Source: Sulfitobacter sp. S223 (GTDB lineage: Bacteria > Pseudomonadota > Alphaproteobacteria > Rhodobacterales > Rhodobacteraceae). From it: 64,000 nucleotides of DNA. Numbering within the stretch: position 1 is the stretch's first letter; each line of letters opens with the position of its first letter. The position numbers and the translations under genes are program-made. Below are positions 18,400 to 27,997 of the stretch, piece by piece. The stretch spans positions 186,001-250,000 of the forward strand of contig NZ_CP083560.1 of the NCBI RefSeq assembly GCF_025143825.1, written 5' to 3'. The notes under the pieces are model-generated. The model was not told the origin of the DNA. It searched no databases and was given only the letters and a program-made list of their open reading frames with translations.

Positions 18400-20286
18400 A
18401 TGTTGAACTGGATTAAGTCTCTCAGCAAGGTGAGCAAGCGCCGGATCATGTTGGTCCTTGACGGTGCTTTGGTGCTTGTGGCGCTGGTGATTGCATTTGA
18501 AGCGCAGGCCTTGCCCGGCGGCGTCATGGGTAATCTTGGCAGCTACATGTTTTTGATGCCCTACATGCTGGTCATTGCTGTAGGTGTGTCGGTCTGGTTT
18601 GGCATCAACGATATTCAGGTAAGTACCTATGACGGCACTTCGGTTGGTCTGACCGCGATCCATGCCTTCCTTCTGACTGTTGCCTCGGTTGCCTTTTCGG
18701 ACGTTGCCGGGCTGAACCTTTCGTTTGGTCTGCATCTGGTTTTCGGACTGGTGTTCTTCTGCCTTGCCGTTGTTAGCCGGGCTGTCCTGCTGCAATTGGT
18801 TCTGGCTGCCTATCGTTATTCCAGCAAGCGGACGCGTGTATTGATCTACGGGGCAGGAACAACCGGCCTCCATCTTGTGAACGCGCTGCGTGGACATAAA
18901 ACCATCGATGCTGTGGCCTTTATTGATGACAATAAGGGTTTGCAGGGCATGCGTGTGCAGCGTTTGCCAGTCTACCCGTCGATAAGCATCGAAGCGGTGG
19001 TGAAGGACAAACAGATTGACCGCGTACTTTTGGCCGTGCCTTCGTTAAGCCGGCCCAAGCAAGCGCAAATCGCGCGCAAGCTGGAGCGGATGGGGCTGGA
19101 GGTTCAAACCCTTCCTTCGTTTTCGGTATTGATCGGAGAGGAGGCGCTGGTCAACAAGCTGACACCGGTGTCAGCGCGCAGTTTCCTTGGCCGCGCTGAG
19201 GTCGCCCACCCGTTGGGCGATGCCAGTCTGAGCTTCAAAGACAAGGTTGTGCTTATATCCGGGGCTGGTGGGTCAATCGGGTCCGAGCTGAGCCGCCAGG
19301 TTATGGAATGCAAACCGTCAAAATTGATCCTGTTCGAGCTGAGCGAGCTAGGGCTGTACAACATCGATATGGAATTGACCGCCATGATCGAGCAAGAGGG
19401 CCTATCGATCGAGTTGATCCCCGTTCTGGGGTCGATCACCGATAGTCGCCAAGTGCGCAAATTGATGGCTACTCACAACGTCAATGTCGTTCTGCACGCG
19501 GCAGCATATAAGCACGTGCCGCTGGTTGAGGCGAACCCGCTTACGGGATTGGTCAACAACGTCTTCGGCACGCAGACGTTGGCCGAGCAAGCTGTCAACG
19601 CAGGGGTGGAGCGGTTCATGCTTGTCTCTTCGGATAAGGCTGTGCGCCCCACGAATGTTATGGGGGCGTCCAAGCGATTGGCAGAGTTGGTGTTGCAGGA
19701 TCTGGCAAAGCGTCAAGGACCGGATGGTACCGTGTTTTCGATGGTGCGGTTTGGCAATGTGTTGGGATCTTCCGGCTCTGTCGTGCCGCTTTTTCAAGAG
19801 CAGTTGAGCCGAGGCGGCCCTCTTACGGTGACTGATAAAGGGGTCGAAAGGTATTTCATGACGGTGCAGGAGGCTGTTCAGCTGGTTCTGCAAGCCTGTT
19901 CAATCAGTCGCGGTGCAGAGGTGTTTGTGCTGGACATGGGCCAGCCTGTGCCGATCCTTCAGCTTGCCCGTCAGGTAATCGAGAGTGCCGGCTATGAAGT
20001 GCGGGACGCAGATAATCCTGACGGTGATATCGAAATCCAGATCACGGGTTTGCGGCCGGGCGAAAAGATGTCCGAAGAACTGACGTTGTCGAATGAGCTA
20101 TACGGAACAACCTATCCCAAAATCTTTATGACCCGTGAAAACGGGCTTTCCCAGATTGAGATTGCCGGGGCTTTAAGGCGTTTGAGAGAAGCATTCGTTG
20201 CAAGCGACGAGGATATGGCGCGGGACGTTGTCCGCCGCTGGGTCGAAGGATTTGATGACGTGATGGTCAAAGCCGATGTGTCCTGA
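18400..20286 (+). CDS. Membrane nucleotide-sugar 4,6-dehydratase, CapD/WbpM type
   Basis: The 628-residue protein has four N-terminal membrane helices (about residues 15-130), a CoA-binding-like Rossmann domain (VLIYGAGTTGLHLV) and a C-terminal extended SDR domain (VLISGAGGSIGSELSRQ near residue 285). The active site reads SSDKAV followed by NVMGASKR, with Met where most SDRs have Tyr. This is the S-M-K arrangement known from WbpM-like UDP-GlcNAc 4,6-dehydratases. It probably supplies a 6-deoxy-4-keto sugar for the surface polysaccharide. Confidence 0.93.
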   Translation: MLNWIKSLSKVSKRRIMLVLDGALVLVALVIAFEAQALPGGVMGNLGSYMFLMPYMLVIAVGVSVWFGINDIQVSTYDGTSVGLTAIHAFLLTVASVAFSDVAGLNLSFGLHLVFGLVFFCLAVVSRAVLLQLVLAAYRYSSKRTRVLIYGAGTTGLHLVNALRGHKTIDAVAFIDDNKGLQGMRVQRLPVYPSISIEAVVKDKQIDRVLLAVPSLSRPKQAQIARKLERMGLEVQTLPSFSVLIGEEALVNKLTPVSARSFLGRAEVAHPLGDASLSFKDKVVLISGAGGSIGSELSRQVMECKPSKLILFELSELGLYNIDMELTAMIEQEGLSIELIPVLGSITDSRQVRKLMATHNVNVVLHAAAYKHVPLVEANPLTGLVNNVFGTQTLAEQAVNAGVERFMLVSSDKAVRPTNVMGASKRLAELVLQDLAKRQGPDGTVFSMVRFGNVLGSSGSVVPLFQEQLSRGGPLTVTDKGVERYFMTVQEAVQLVLQACSISRGAEVFVLDMGQPVPILQLARQVIESAGYEVRDADNPDGDIEIQITGLRPGEKMSEELTLSNELYGTTYPKIFMTRENGLSQIEIAGALRRLREAFVASDEDMARDVVRRWVEGFDDVMVKADVS

Positions 20287-20407
20287 GACAGGGCGCAGAT
20301 TTGTCACGTCAGGCCGTAATCCTGCCGGTTTTACTTCGGTATTATTGCGCTCGTCTGGCTGGCGTGCATTACTCCCTCAAAATATTTTCGGGCAGAGAGC
20401 AAAATCA

Positions 20408-22570
20408 ATGCGTTTTCCTAAGATAACCGTCCTTGGTGCGTCCCTGTTGGGCTGCGCCGCATTCTGGCCTGTTGCTACGTTTGCTCAGGACGAAGATGCG
20501 TTTTTCAATTTGGCAGGGCGTCCAACACTCAACTTTTATGGTGTGCCGGGATTGATCGACATGCCATCTGCAGAGGCATTGCCCGATGGGCAGGTCGCTG
20601 TCGCAGTGTCCAACTTTGCCGGTCAAACCCGCACCACCCTGACGTTTCAGGCGCTTCCGCGTATTCAGGCCAGTTTCCGTTACTCCGGGATCAAGGACGC
20701 GGGCTTCAGCAGCTTTGATACCTATCGGGATCGGAGCTTTGACGTGCGGTTCCTTCTTAACCGCGAAAGCCGTTATTTGCCCGCAGTGACTGTCGGGCTT
20801 CAGGATTTCGCAGGTACAGGCATTTATGCGGGTGAGTTTATTGCGGCGACCAAGAACTTTTCCGGTGACCGCATTCCGGGCACGATCAAAGCGACAGTCG
20901 GTCTGGGCTGGGGGCGTCTTGGTAGTTCTGGTGGTATTGGGTCGCCGTTTGGCTCTGATCGCCCGTCCTTCACACCGGGTGACACCGGCGGAGATTTCTC
21001 AACTGACCAGTGGTTCCGCGGAGAGATGGCACCGTTTGCAGGCCTAGAGTGGCAAATCAATGATAAATGGGGCGTAAAAGCCGAGTATAGCTCGGATGCG
21101 TACACGTTGGAGACAAGCAACGGAAGTTTTGACCGCGAGTCCCGATTTAACTTTGCGACCGAGTATCAGGTTTCCGAGCGTCTGCGTGTTGGTGGCTACT
21201 ATCTGTTTGGCTCTGAATTCGGTGTGAACTTGCAGATGCAATTGCACCCGAACCGGCCTATCACAAACATGCGTTTGCCGGCTCCGCGTCCCTATTACAT
21301 ACGGCCTAGCCGCCGCGAAAACCCTGAGTCCTACACTACCGATTGGTATGCGTCCCAAGAGGGTGGTTCAGTCCTCATCCGTGATGCGCTGATACCATTG
21401 CTAGAGGCCGAGGGCCTTACGTTGATCGAAGTGCGCACAAGCACTTCCGAGACCGAAGTGCGCTATACCAACGGGCGCTATGGCGCGACGGCCGTTTCCG
21501 TGGGGCGCGTTGCGCGTGTGCTTGCGCGCCTGTTGCCTGACTCGGTTGAAACTTTCCGAATTGTACCCGTTGTTGGAAATCTGGCGCAATCTGCTGTTGT
21601 CTTCCGCCGCTCCGATCTGGAAGCATTGGAGTTCTCCTCCGATGCGCCGGCCGCACTTTTGGCAGTCACCGGATTTGAAGGTGCCGCGCCGACATTGATC
21701 GGTAGCGCGCGCAACGAAGCTTTGTATCCCGCTTACAACTGGTCAATCGGACCCTACCTGAAGCAGCGCTATTTCGATGCCAATGAGCCAGTACGTTTCG
21801 ATCTGGGCGTTGATATCACTGCTTCGTTCGAGCCTGCTCCTGGCTGGAAGTTGGCTGGTCGTCTACAGCACCGACTGACGGGCAATCTGGAAGATTCAGA
21901 GACTTCCGGTGAGTTCCTGTTGCCCCGTGTTCGTTCAAACGCGGCCGCATATGACCGAGGCGGCAGAACGACTGTCACGAACCTCTATCTTAGCAGGCAA
22001 TGGAAGATTTCGCCTGATATCTATGCACGCGTCACCGGCGGCTATCTTGAGCGGATGTACGGCGGCATTTCCGGTGAGGTCTTGTGGAAGCCTGTTGCAA
22101 GTAGGCTCGCGCTTGGGGTCGAAGCCAACTATGTGAAACAGCGTGCCTTCGACGATTTGCTTGGTTTTCAAGACTATACAGTCGCAACAGGGCATGCTTC
22201 TGCCTACTACGAGTTCAAGAACGGGTTTACAGGTCAGCTTGATGTCGGGCGCTACCTTGCCGGAGATGTCGGGGCTACGGTCACGCTGGAACGTGAATTT
22301 TCGAACGGTTGGCGGCTTGGCGGATTCTTTACGCTCACCGATGTCTCAAAAGAAGAATTCGGCGTCGGATCCTTCGATAAAGGCGTAAAGCTGACAATCC
22401 CCGCAAGCTGGTTCATTGGCCGACCTACCAAAGATACAAGGTCGATCACAGTTCGACCTTTCGAGCGGGACGGGGGCGCGCGTCTGAGCACGCCAGGTCG
22501 TTTGTATGAGCAGGTCCGCAGCGGGCATCGCGCAGGATTGGTCGGTAACTGGTCTGGAGTATGGGAATGA
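20408..22570 (+). CDS. YjbH-domain outer-membrane exopolysaccharide protein
   Basis: A 720-residue secreted protein of the YjbH family, thought to form an outer-membrane beta barrel for exopolysaccharide export. The N-terminus is a signal sequence ending FAQ; an LLGC motif at residue 16 could alternatively be a lipobox. The mature start FFNLAGRPTLNFYGVPGLIDMPSAEALPDG is characteristic of the family. The second half has alternating beta-strand patterns. The ATG at 20408 is chosen because the upstream extension to 20276 lacks a signal peptide and overlaps the dehydratase gene. The stop overlaps the YjbF start in ATGA. Confidence 0.92.
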   Translation: MRFPKITVLGASLLGCAAFWPVATFAQDEDAFFNLAGRPTLNFYGVPGLIDMPSAEALPDGQVAVAVSNFAGQTRTTLTFQALPRIQASFRYSGIKDAGFSSFDTYRDRSFDVRFLLNRESRYLPAVTVGLQDFAGTGIYAGEFIAATKNFSGDRIPGTIKATVGLGWGRLGSSGGIGSPFGSDRPSFTPGDTGGDFSTDQWFRGEMAPFAGLEWQINDKWGVKAEYSSDAYTLETSNGSFDRESRFNFATEYQVSERLRVGGYYLFGSEFGVNLQMQLHPNRPITNMRLPAPRPYYIRPSRRENPESYTTDWYASQEGGSVLIRDALIPLLEAEGLTLIEVRTSTSETEVRYTNGRYGATAVSVGRVARVLARLLPDSVETFRIVPVVGNLAQSAVVFRRSDLEALEFSSDAPAALLAVTGFEGAAPTLIGSARNEALYPAYNWSIGPYLKQRYFDANEPVRFDLGVDITASFEPAPGWKLAGRLQHRLTGNLEDSETSGEFLLPRVRSNAAAYDRGGRTTVTNLYLSRQWKISPDIYARVTGGYLERMYGGISGEVLWKPVASRLALGVEANYVKQRAFDDLLGFQDYTVATGHASAYYEFKNGFTGQLDVGRYLAGDVGATVTLEREFSNGWRLGGFFTLTDVSKEEFGVGSFDKGVKLTIPASWFIGRPTKDTRSITVRPFERDGGARLSTPGRLYEQVRSGHRAGLVGNWSGVWE

Positions 22571-23277
22571 TCAACGTTGTACGACGCCTGACAGGTGCAG
22601 TTCTTGTCTCATCTTTGCTGCTTGGCTGTAGCTACTCTTCTCGGAACGATGAGCAGCCCAGTTCAGTCGACCAGTTGCGTGCTGTCGGGGCGCAGATTTT
22701 GTCGTCTCGCCGGGCAGGTCCCCCAGCAAAAACCGAGGTAACTGCCGATATCCTTTCGAAGATTACTGTGCCGGTGGTTCAGATCAATCCAGAGGTTTTC
22801 GGCGGCAGCGATTTCCTTACACGAGCAACTTCGCGTCGCGATTCGGGGCTCGGGACTGTAGAGGTGTGGAACTCCACTGATAACGCGCAAATTATTCTGC
22901 GGAATGGTGTGCTTGTGGGGACTCGTGGCATAGGTAGTGACATAATTGCAGCAGATGCTGACATGACGATCAGGGCTTTGCAGGCCGGGGCTACAACCAG
23001 CGGTACGCGCCGCTACACGATTTCTGATGGCGATGTGACGACAACCGACTACGTGTTTAGTTGCAATGTTCGCAACATGGGTGGCGAAAGAATTAGTGTT
23101 GCAAATCAATTATTTGATACGCGCCACATGCGTGAGGACTGTGTCGGTGGCCCGCAGCAGGCAGTGCGACTTAGCAATGATTATTGGGTGCAGCCTGGCT
23201 CTGGTTTGGTAAGGAAGTCTCGGCAGTGGGTAAGTCCATCCGCCGGCTTTTTTGAGATCATCGTGATTAGAAACTAG
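22567..23277 (+). CDS. YjbF/GfcB-family lipoprotein
   Basis: A 236-residue lipoprotein with signal MINVVRRLTGAVLVSSLLLGC and lipidated Cys21. The body matches the YjbF/GfcB group 4 capsule family: an adjacent-strand region with IILRNGVLVGTRGIGSDIIAA and a closing DYWVQPGSGLVRKSRQWVSP. It probably lines the periplasmic face of the outer-membrane barrel made by YjbH. The second ATG (22567) is preferred: GGAG lies seven bases upstream and it forms an ATGA overlap with the YjbH stop. In E. coli the order is yjbE-F-G-H; here H precedes F and no YjbG is seen. Confidence 0.9.
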   Translation: MINVVRRLTGAVLVSSLLLGCSYSSRNDEQPSSVDQLRAVGAQILSSRRAGPPAKTEVTADILSKITVPVVQINPEVFGGSDFLTRATSRRDSGLGTVEVWNSTDNAQIILRNGVLVGTRGIGSDIIAADADMTIRALQAGATTSGTRRYTISDGDVTTTDYVFSCNVRNMGGERISVANQLFDTRHMREDCVGGPQQAVRLSNDYWVQPGSGLVRKSRQWVSPSAGFFEIIVIRN

Positions 23278-23414
23278 GCAAAGTTGCAACGGTAGGCGAT
23301 AGTGCGCCTGATTTTTACCCCAGAACTCTTAAATATCATTGTTAAAAAAACATAGTTCTACTATCAAACGACCAAAGGGTGTATTCCCGACCAAACTTTA
23401 AAAGGAATTCGATA

Positions 23415-23651
23415 ATGATGAAAACAGTATCCATCGCAGCTCTCGTGCTGGCGTCCGCAACAGCTTCTTTCGCTGGTTCTTTGAACACAACATACGAAGC
23501 AGAGCCTGTAGCACCAGTTCTGCCAGTAGCCGGTTCCGGCATCGGCGCACCAGCTATCATCGGTGGCTTGGTTGCTCTGGCAGCTGTTGGCGCTCTGATT
23601 GCAAACGACGACGACAACGATTCTGCACCAGATCACCCAGTAGAAGACTAA
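23415..23651 (+). CDS. Small exported protein of the exopolysaccharide locus
   Basis: A 78-residue protein with a clear signal peptide (MMKTVSIAALVLASATASFAG), a short Pro/Val-rich linker, one glycine-alanine-rich hydrophobic stretch (GAPAIIGGLVALAAVGALIA) and an acidic tail (NDDDNDSAP). The size and position next to yjbF/yjbH suggest a functional counterpart of E. coli YjbE, though the sequences do not obviously match. AAAGGA lies upstream of the start. It has its own terminator and could be highly expressed. Function unknown. Confidence 0.82.
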   Translation: MMKTVSIAALVLASATASFAGSLNTTYEAEPVAPVLPVAGSGIGAPAIIGGLVALAAVGALIANDDDNDSAPDHPVED

Positions 23652-23676
23652 GTCTTAGTCTAATCGAATTTGTAAG

Positions 23677-23709
23677 CGGCCTCCCATATCGGGGGGCCGT
23701 TTCCATTTT
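23677..23709 (+). terminator. Rho-independent terminator after the small exported protein gene
   Basis: CGGCCTCCC (23677-23685) and GGGGGGCCG (23691-23699) form a stem with loop ATATC, followed by TTTCCATTTT. It ends the yjbH-yjbF-small protein unit. Confidence 0.85.
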
Positions 23710-23753
23710 GGGCCTACAGTTTGGATAGGGTCCACACTGAGGGTGGAGCGCAT

Positions 23754-24620
23754 ATGGACAAACGTCTTTTGTCGATCGGTCATGGTTTCAGCGCGCGGGC
23801 GTTGGCAAAGCGGTTGGTCCCCGAAGGCTGGCATATCGTAGGCACCACCCGAAGCGCTGACAAGATGGACGGGATTGCCGCTACTGGTGTTGAACCCGTA
23901 TTGTGGCCGGGGAGTGATCTACGGCCCCTGATCCAAGAGTTTCCGAACATTCTGATTTCCGCTGGCCCTGGGCCTGACGGGGACCCTGTCCTCGCGGCTC
24001 TGCACGCGTCTTTTGAGCAAGCCGCGGACGGTATGAGATGGATCGGTTACCTGTCCACCACAGGTGTGTACGGAGATCATGCGGGGGGCTGGGTCGATGA
24101 GCAGACACCGCTTTCCCCCTCTACAAAACGAGGTCAGGCTCGGGTAGAGGCCGAAAGCGCATGGCAGTCTATTAGCAATCTACCGCTGCATATCTTTCGT
24201 TTGGCCGGTATCTATGGGCCGGGCCGGGGGCCATTTGAAAAGGTTCGCAAAGGCACAGCGCGGCGTATCATCAAGGACGGTCAAGTGTTCAGCCGTATCC
24301 ATGTAGACGATATTGCGCATGGGCTTGAGTTGTCTCTGGCATCGCCCATGCCGGGAGCGATCTTTAACATGTGTGACGATGATCCAGCGCCACCGCAGGA
24401 TGTGATTGGCCATGCCGCAGAGCTGCTCGGATTACCAACGCCGCCAGCAGTGGCATTCGAGACGGCCGATCTGACGCCAATGGCACGCAGCTTTTACGCC
24501 GAAAGCAAACGTGTTCGGAACGATCACATTAAGCGCGCGTTGGGCTGGGAACCCTCCTACGCTGATTATCGGAGCGGTCTAGCTGCCATGCTGGCGCAGA
24601 GCGGCAAAACCGAAAGCTGA
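23754..24620 (+). CDS. NAD-dependent epimerase/dehydratase-like protein (YeeZ type)
   Basis: A 288-residue protein of the atypical extended SDR group related to E. coli YeeZ. The N-terminal Rossmann start is modified to LLSIGHGFSARALAKRL. The YLSTTGVYGDHAGGWVDE and FRLAGIYGPGRGPFEKVRKG stretches are typical of this group; the usual YxxxK is not obvious. The substrate is unknown. The start at 23754 has GGAG upstream. The following ExoD-like gene begins at the very next base after this stop. Confidence 0.88.
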   Translation: MDKRLLSIGHGFSARALAKRLVPEGWHIVGTTRSADKMDGIAATGVEPVLWPGSDLRPLIQEFPNILISAGPGPDGDPVLAALHASFEQAADGMRWIGYLSTTGVYGDHAGGWVDEQTPLSPSTKRGQARVEAESAWQSISNLPLHIFRLAGIYGPGRGPFEKVRKGTARRIIKDGQVFSRIHVDDIAHGLELSLASPMPGAIFNMCDDDPAPPQDVIGHAAELLGLPTPPAVAFETADLTPMARSFYAESKRVRNDHIKRALGWEPSYADYRSGLAAMLAQSGKTES

Positions 24621-25208
24621 ATGAACAACCCACGCCACCGTGATCTGAATGATCTTCTCGACCGAGTTGCGACTGCGGCGCAAGGAACAGATCGGGTCAG
24701 CATCAGAGACGTGCTGAACGAATTGGGCGACAGATCCATTACGCCGGTCATTCTTGTTGTTGCTGTAATCCTGATTTCACCGATATCCGGCATTCCAGGT
24801 GTTCCAAGTATCTCAGCGGGTCTTATCATCATTTTGGCAGTTCAAGCGCTTGCAGGCCGACGGCATCTGTGGCTGCCAGATGTACTTTTGCGCCGCGAAG
24901 TATCAGGCAAACGCCTGTCATCAATGGTGGACTGGCTGCGCGGGCCCTCCCGCCTCGTAGATCGGCACACCAGGCCGCGACTAAAGGTTTTTACGAAGGG
25001 AGGCATGCGGTTTATCACGCTGTCCGCCTGCGCGATCATCCCGATCGGTTGGCCTTTTCTAGAGGTCTTGCCGCTCGTGTCGTCTACGGGGGCCCTTACG
25101 ATTGCGCTGCTTGTTTTCGGGCTCTTTACGCGTGACGGCCTCTATGTGCTGGCGGGCTACGGCATGATCACGCTGACGCTTGGTGTTGCATCATATTTTC
25201 TATTGTAG
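24621..25208 (+). CDS. ExoD-like exopolysaccharide synthesis membrane protein
   Basis: A 195-residue membrane protein of the ExoD family. It shows RVSIRDVLNELGDRSI near residue 24, then ILISPISGIPGVPSISAGLIIILAVQ and further hydrophobic segments at about 120-195. In Rhizobium, ExoD affects exopolysaccharide production and alkaline tolerance; the molecular role is unknown. Its ATG abuts the upstream TGA without a gap, so it is translated with the epimerase-like gene. Confidence 0.87.
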   Translation: MNNPRHRDLNDLLDRVATAAQGTDRVSIRDVLNELGDRSITPVILVVAVILISPISGIPGVPSISAGLIIILAVQALAGRRHLWLPDVLLRREVSGKRLSSMVDWLRGPSRLVDRHTRPRLKVFTKGGMRFITLSACAIIPIGWPFLEVLPLVSSTGALTIALLVFGLFTRDGLYVLAGYGMITLTLGVASYFLL

Positions 25209-25273
25209 GACTGCCTTGTTCCAGTGCCGGTGACGCGCCATATAGGCCATAACCTGCGGACGACGGAGCCCCC

Positions 25274-26062
25274 ATGACCTTCACGAACAAACTTATCACT
25301 TATCTTGAATCTGACCGGGTACGGAATGTGATTCTTGGCGTTATTCTGTTTAACGCTGTGATTTTGGGGATGGAAACATCAAAGCCGATCATGGAACGGG
25401 CCGGTGATCTGATCGTAGTCTTGGACAAGATTTGCCTCGCTATTTTCGTGGCTGAACTGCTGGCAAAGCTGATTGCCTATCGCGCGCGGTTCTTTCGTGA
25501 CGGCTGGAATATCTTTGACTTTGTCATTGTGGGTATTTCGCTTGTGCCGGTGGCACAGGGTTTCTCTGCGTTGCGCGCTTTGCGGATCTTGCGGGTACTG
25601 CGGGTTGTATCGGTGGCACCGCGTTTGCGCCGCGTGGTGGAAGGGTTTGTGACGGCATTGCCCGGCATGGCTTCGGTTTTTCTGCTCATGGCGCTGATCT
25701 TTTACATTGCGGCCGTGATGGCGACCAAGCTGTTCGGAGGTGCGTTCGATGAATGGTTCGGCACGCTGGGCCGGTCGGGGTATTCGCTGTTTCAGATTAT
25801 GACGCTTGAGAGTTGGTCCATGGGCATCGTCCGGCCAGTGATGGAGGTTTACCCGCAAGCATGGTTGTTCTTTGTGCCGTTCATTATGGTCACAACCTTT
25901 GCTGTGGTGAACCTTTTGGTTGGTCTTATCGTGAACTCCATGCAGGACGCGCACCAAGAGGAATCAGTGGCAAGCACGGATGCTTACCGCCTCGAAGTGA
26001 CCGACAAGCTTAGCGCGCTTGAGGCAAAGTTAGATGCATTGATTGCCGCACAAAAAGGCTAG
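25274..26062 (+). CDS. Voltage-gated sodium channel, NaChBac/BacNav type
   Basis: A 262-residue six-helix channel subunit that would tetramerise in the inner membrane. S4 carries the voltage-sensing arginines R101, R104, R107 and R110 ([14 protein letters not shown]). The pore loop reads TLESWSMG (residues 177-184), which matches the LESWS selectivity filter of bacterial sodium channels. S6 ends in a long soluble tail (about 225-262) with heptad-like spacing, fitting the C-terminal coiled coil. Its TAG shares the CTAG palindrome with the convergent dxs stop. Confidence 0.94.
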   Translation: MTFTNKLITYLESDRVRNVILGVILFNAVILGMETSKPIMERAGDLIVVLDKICLAIFVAELLAKLIAYRARFFRDGWNIFDFVIVGISLVPVAQGFSALRALRILRVLRVVSVAPRLRRVVEGFVTALPGMASVFLLMALIFYIAAVMATKLFGGAFDEWFGTLGRSGYSLFQIMTLESWSMGIVRPVMEVYPQAWLFFVPFIMVTTFAVVNLLVGLIVNSMQDAHQEESVASTDAYRLEVTDKLSALEAKLDALIAAQKG

Positions 26063-27987
26063 GCGCGTTGGGCACCAATCTGTCCGATACCTAGCGTCTT
26101 CAGCACTTTTGCCACGATGTCTTCTGCGTTCATGCCAGCGACTGCATACATGTCTGCCGGACTTGCCTGATCGATAAAGATGTCTGGCAGCACCATTGAG
26201 CGATACTTCAGTCCGCTGTCAAAGACCCCCTCTTCGGCTAGAAGCTGCGCTACGTGGCTTCCGAATCCGCCGACCGCACCTTCCTCAACTGTAATGAGCG
26301 CTTCGTGGTTGCGCGCGAGAGACAAAATCAGGTCCTTATCGAGAGGTTTCGCAAAACGCGCATCGGCGACGGTTGGCGTGATCCCTTTTGCCTCAAGAGC
26401 TTCGGCGGCCTTTTCGACTTCTTCCAGACGAGTACCAAAGGACAACAGGGCGACGCGTTTGCCTTCGCGGATCATCCTGCCCTTTCCGATCTCCAGTGGA
26501 ATGCCGCGTTCAGGCATATCTACGCCACGTCCTTCGCCGCGCGGGAAACGGAAGGCGATCGGCCCATCGTCATAAGCGGCGGCGGTGGCAACCATGTGTT
26601 TCAGCTCTGCTTCATCGGCGGCAGCCATCACTACGAATCCGGGAAGATTGGCAAGGAAGGCCACATCAAATGATCCCGCGTGCGTTGCGCCATCGGCACC
26701 CACCAAGCCAGCGCGATCAATCGCGAAGCGGACTGGTAATCGTTGGATCGCCACATCGTGCACGACCTGATCGTACCCGCGTTGCAGGAATGTGGAGTAC
26801 ATCGCGCAGAACGGTTTCATCCCGCCAGCGGCCAACGCTGCGGAGAACGTCACGCCATGCTGTTCGGCAATGCCGACATCAAAACACCGAGAGGGGTAGC
26901 GTTCCATAAACAGGTTCAGGCCGGTGCCATCGGGCATCGCTGCAGTGATTGCACAAATCTTGTCGTCTTCGGCTGCCAGTTGCAGCAGGCTATCGGCAAA
27001 GACGTTTGTGTAACTTGGCGCATTGCTAGGCGCTTTCTTCTGTTCACCCGTGATAACGTTGAACTTAGCGGTGGCGTGGCCCTTATCCCGCGCGGCCTCG
27101 GCCGGGCCATAGCCCTTGCCCTTTTTCGTCAGAACGTGGATCAGGATAGGCCCCGTCGCGCGCGCCTTGACGGTGCGCAACACTGGCAGCAACTGGTCCA
27201 TGTCATGTCCGTCTATTGGCCCAAGATAGCTAAAGCCCAATTGCTCGAACAAAGTGCCGCCGACGGCCATGCCTTTCAGCATATCCTTGGCGCGCTTGGC
27301 GCCTTCACGGAACGGGTAGGGCAACAGGCTAACAGCGCCCTTCGCTGCGGACTTCAGTTCCTGAAATGGCTCCTCGGCGTAAAGTCGACTGAGATAGGCA
27401 GACATGGCGCCTACAGGCGGGGCGATGCTCATCTCATTATCATTTAGAATAACAATCAGTCGTTTTTTCAGGTGGCCCGCGTTGTTCATCGCTTCGTATG
27501 CCATGCCGGCAGACATTGATCCGTCACCAATGACCGCAATCGCATCGCCAAGGCCTTCTGGCACCACACCGCCCAAATCACGTGCCACGGCAAAGCCGAG
27601 TGCAGCAGAAATAGAGGTCGAGCTATGCGCCGCGCCAAAGGGATCATAAGGGCTTTCGGAGCGTTTGGTGAAGCCGCTCAGGCCGTCCTTCATCCGCAGC
27701 GTGCGGATACGGTCGCGCCGTTCCGTCAGAATTTTGTGGGGATAGCATTGGTGTCCGACGTCCCAGATGATTTTATCGCGTGGGGTGTCGAATACCGCAT
27801 GCAATGCGACCGTCAACTCAACCACGCCTAAACCAGCGCCCAGATGCCCGCCCGTTTCGGAAACCGCTGAAACAGTCTCATCGCGCACTTCGCACGCAAG
27901 CTGCGTCAATTCGTGATCAGAAAGACTTTTCATATCCGCAGGGCGATTAATCCGGTCCAGCAAGGGAGTCTTCGGTTGGTCAGTCAT
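26059..27987 (-). CDS. dxs: 1-deoxy-D-xylulose-5-phosphate synthase
   Basis: The first enzyme of the MEP isoprenoid pathway; it condenses pyruvate and glyceraldehyde 3-phosphate with thiamine diphosphate. The 642-residue protein shows the transketolase signatures: [18 protein letters not shown], the ThDP motif [16 protein letters not shown], and in the pyrimidine domain [13 protein letters not shown] and [15 protein letters not shown]. The start [10 protein letters not shown] at 27987 is chosen because the longer frame overlaps ispA with implausible sequence. It is the last gene of the xseB-ispA-dxs operon. Confidence 0.97.
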   Translation of the reverse strand: MTDQPKTPLLDRINRPADMKSLSDHELTQLACEVRDETVSAVSETGGHLGAGLGVVELTVALHAVFDTPRDKIIWDVGHQCYPHKILTERRDRIRTLRMKDGLSGFTKRSESPYDPFGAAHSSTSISAALGFAVARDLGGVVPEGLGDAIAVIGDGSMSAGMAYEAMNNAGHLKKRLIVILNDNEMSIAPPVGAMSAYLSRLYAEEPFQELKSAAKGAVSLLPYPFREGAKRAKDMLKGMAVGGTLFEQLGFSYLGPIDGHDMDQLLPVLRTVKARATGPILIHVLTKKGKGYGPAEAARDKGHATAKFNVITGEQKKAPSNAPSYTNVFADSLLQLAAEDDKICAITAAMPDGTGLNLFMERYPSRCFDVGIAEQHGVTFSAALAAGGMKPFCAMYSTFLQRGYDQVVHDVAIQRLPVRFAIDRAGLVGADGATHAGSFDVAFLANLPGFVVMAAADEAELKHMVATAAAYDDGPIAFRFPRGEGRGVDMPERGIPLEIGKGRMIREGKRVALLSFGTRLEEVEKAAEALEAKGITPTVADARFAKPLDKDLILSLARNHEALITVEEGAVGGFGSHVAQLLAEEGVFDSGLKYRSMVLPDIFIDQASPADMYAVAGMNAEDIVAKVLKTLGIGQIGAQRA

Positions 27988-27997
27988 ATCATCGTCC

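Noticed and set aside
23321-23360. Possible CtrA box (TTAA...TTAA) before the small exported protein gene
   Set aside because: The spacer is 9 bases where 7 is required.
26743-27447. 234-residue plus-strand open frame inside dxs
   Set aside because: It is a shadow of the well-supported dxs gene on the other strand.
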